64,000 bases of DNA from Candidatus Obscuribacterales bacterium (GTDB lineage Bacteria > Cyanobacteriota > Vampirovibrionia > Obscuribacterales > Obscuribacteraceae), in contig JAKFVQ010000007.1 in the NCBI GenBank assembly GCA_021732085.1, positions 248,001 to 312,000 on the forward strand, given 5' to 3'. Shown piece after piece: positions 63,748 through 64,000 of this stretch; within the stretch, counting starts at the first letter, position 1; every line of letters starts with the position of its first letter. Below the pieces are notes generated by a model. That model saw only the letters and a list, made by a program, of their open reading frames with translations, ran no database searches and had not been told where the DNA came from. Both the position numbers and the translations under genes were made by a program.

Positions 63748-64000
63748 GTGCCACTAACTCTCATCTGCCGGCGCTGCAACACAAATGTGCAGACTGACGA
63801 TCGTTTTTGTCAGGAATGCGGATTCGATTTGAAAACAGCTAGCGCTGCAAATGCTTCGCCTGTCGTGCCTCGAAGTGGCAACAATTTCGATTTTTCGCCG
63901 ACAGAAAACAAACAATTTGAATGGCCGTCGCTTGTAGAAGATCCGGCATCTGGAAACTCAAAAGCATTTTCGACTCCAGCTTTAGACCGGAAATTCTCAC
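63748..64000 (+). CDS. Zinc-ribbon protein, cut by the window edge
   Basis: GTG start with cggggg about 8 nt upstream. The visible 84 residues begin with a zinc ribbon: C7-x2-C10 (LICRRCNT) and C21-x2-C24 (RFCQECGFDLK). A Ser/Pro/Asn-rich linker follows to the end of the window with no stop. Such N-terminal ribbons often precede kinase, FHA or membrane domains; the rest is needed to tell. Confidence 0.75.
   Translation, partial: MPLTLICRRCNTNVQTDDRFCQECGFDLKTASAANASPVVPRSGNNFDFSPTENKQFEWPSLVEDPASGNSKAFSTPALDRKFS

Overview
The window is bacterial chromosomal DNA of roughly even base composition with long, tightly packed genes. It holds a complete S10-spc-alpha ribosomal operon (29.6-49.3 kb) surrounded by an accessory landscape of tetratricopeptide-repeat (TPR) proteins with Pro/Thr-rich linkers, Sel1 repeats, a DUF4388/cyclic-nucleotide-binding regulator, a Ser/Thr kinase fused to helical repeats, large cytoplasmic LysM proteins, and an archaeal-like valyl-tRNA synthetase. 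This mix resembles the non-photosynthetic relatives of cyanobacteria (Vampirovibrionia, Obscuribacterales-like). That placement is my inference from gene content; no rRNA gene is present to confirm it.

Layout. 0-11 kb: secreted TPR proteins, an acyl-CoA synthetase, valS behind a repeat-rich leader, a Sel1 protein, two small genes and a Spy/CpxP-like periplasmic protein. 11.1-11.7 kb: a BrnT-like toxin and ribbon-helix-helix antitoxin pair with a perfect palindrome over its putative -10 box. 11.8-16.0 kb: a leftward three-gene operon (MshEN/TPR protein, cNMP-DUF4388 protein, DUF1189 membrane protein). 16.4-20.2 kb: an exported M20 peptidase, a Cys/His-rich protein and a TadE/TadG pair. 20.5-22.6 kb: a leftward operon of three unrecognised Cys-rich secreted or membrane proteins, the last apparently frameshifted. 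23-28.7 kb: an exported peroxiredoxin, small hypotheticals, DUF2490 and DUF4383 proteins and a GNAT acetyltransferase.

29.6-49.3 kb: rpsJ-rplC-rplD-rplW-rplB-rpsS-rplV-rpsC-rplP-rpmC-rpsQ-rplN-rplX-rplE-rpsN-rpsH-rplF-rplR-rpsE-rpmD-rplO-secY-adk-map-infA-rpmJ-rpsM-rpsK-rpsD-rpoA-rplQ-truA-rplM-rpsI, closed by a strong intrinsic terminator. 49.5-64 kb: a kinase-TPR receptor, two LysM proteins, a Uma2 nuclease, a histidine phosphatase, small hypotheticals and a zinc-ribbon gene cut by the window edge.

The most unusual signal is a recurring RNA-like element of about 50 nt, always on the coding strand, in the gaps that divide the ribosomal operon into blocks (before rpsJ, rplW, rplE, rpsN, secY, rpmJ and rpsM). 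Its copies share an outer stem, a purine internal loop, a covarying 5-6 bp helix, a GAGA / RNCGA internal loop and a GGGC-GCCC hairpin. The covarying helix carries a Shine-Dalgarno-like AGGAGGTGA arm and an anti-SD-like arm. Looser relatives occur in the valS leader and before a TPR gene at 3.1 kb. I recognise no known r-protein leader family in it and consider it the best candidate for an undescribed system here.
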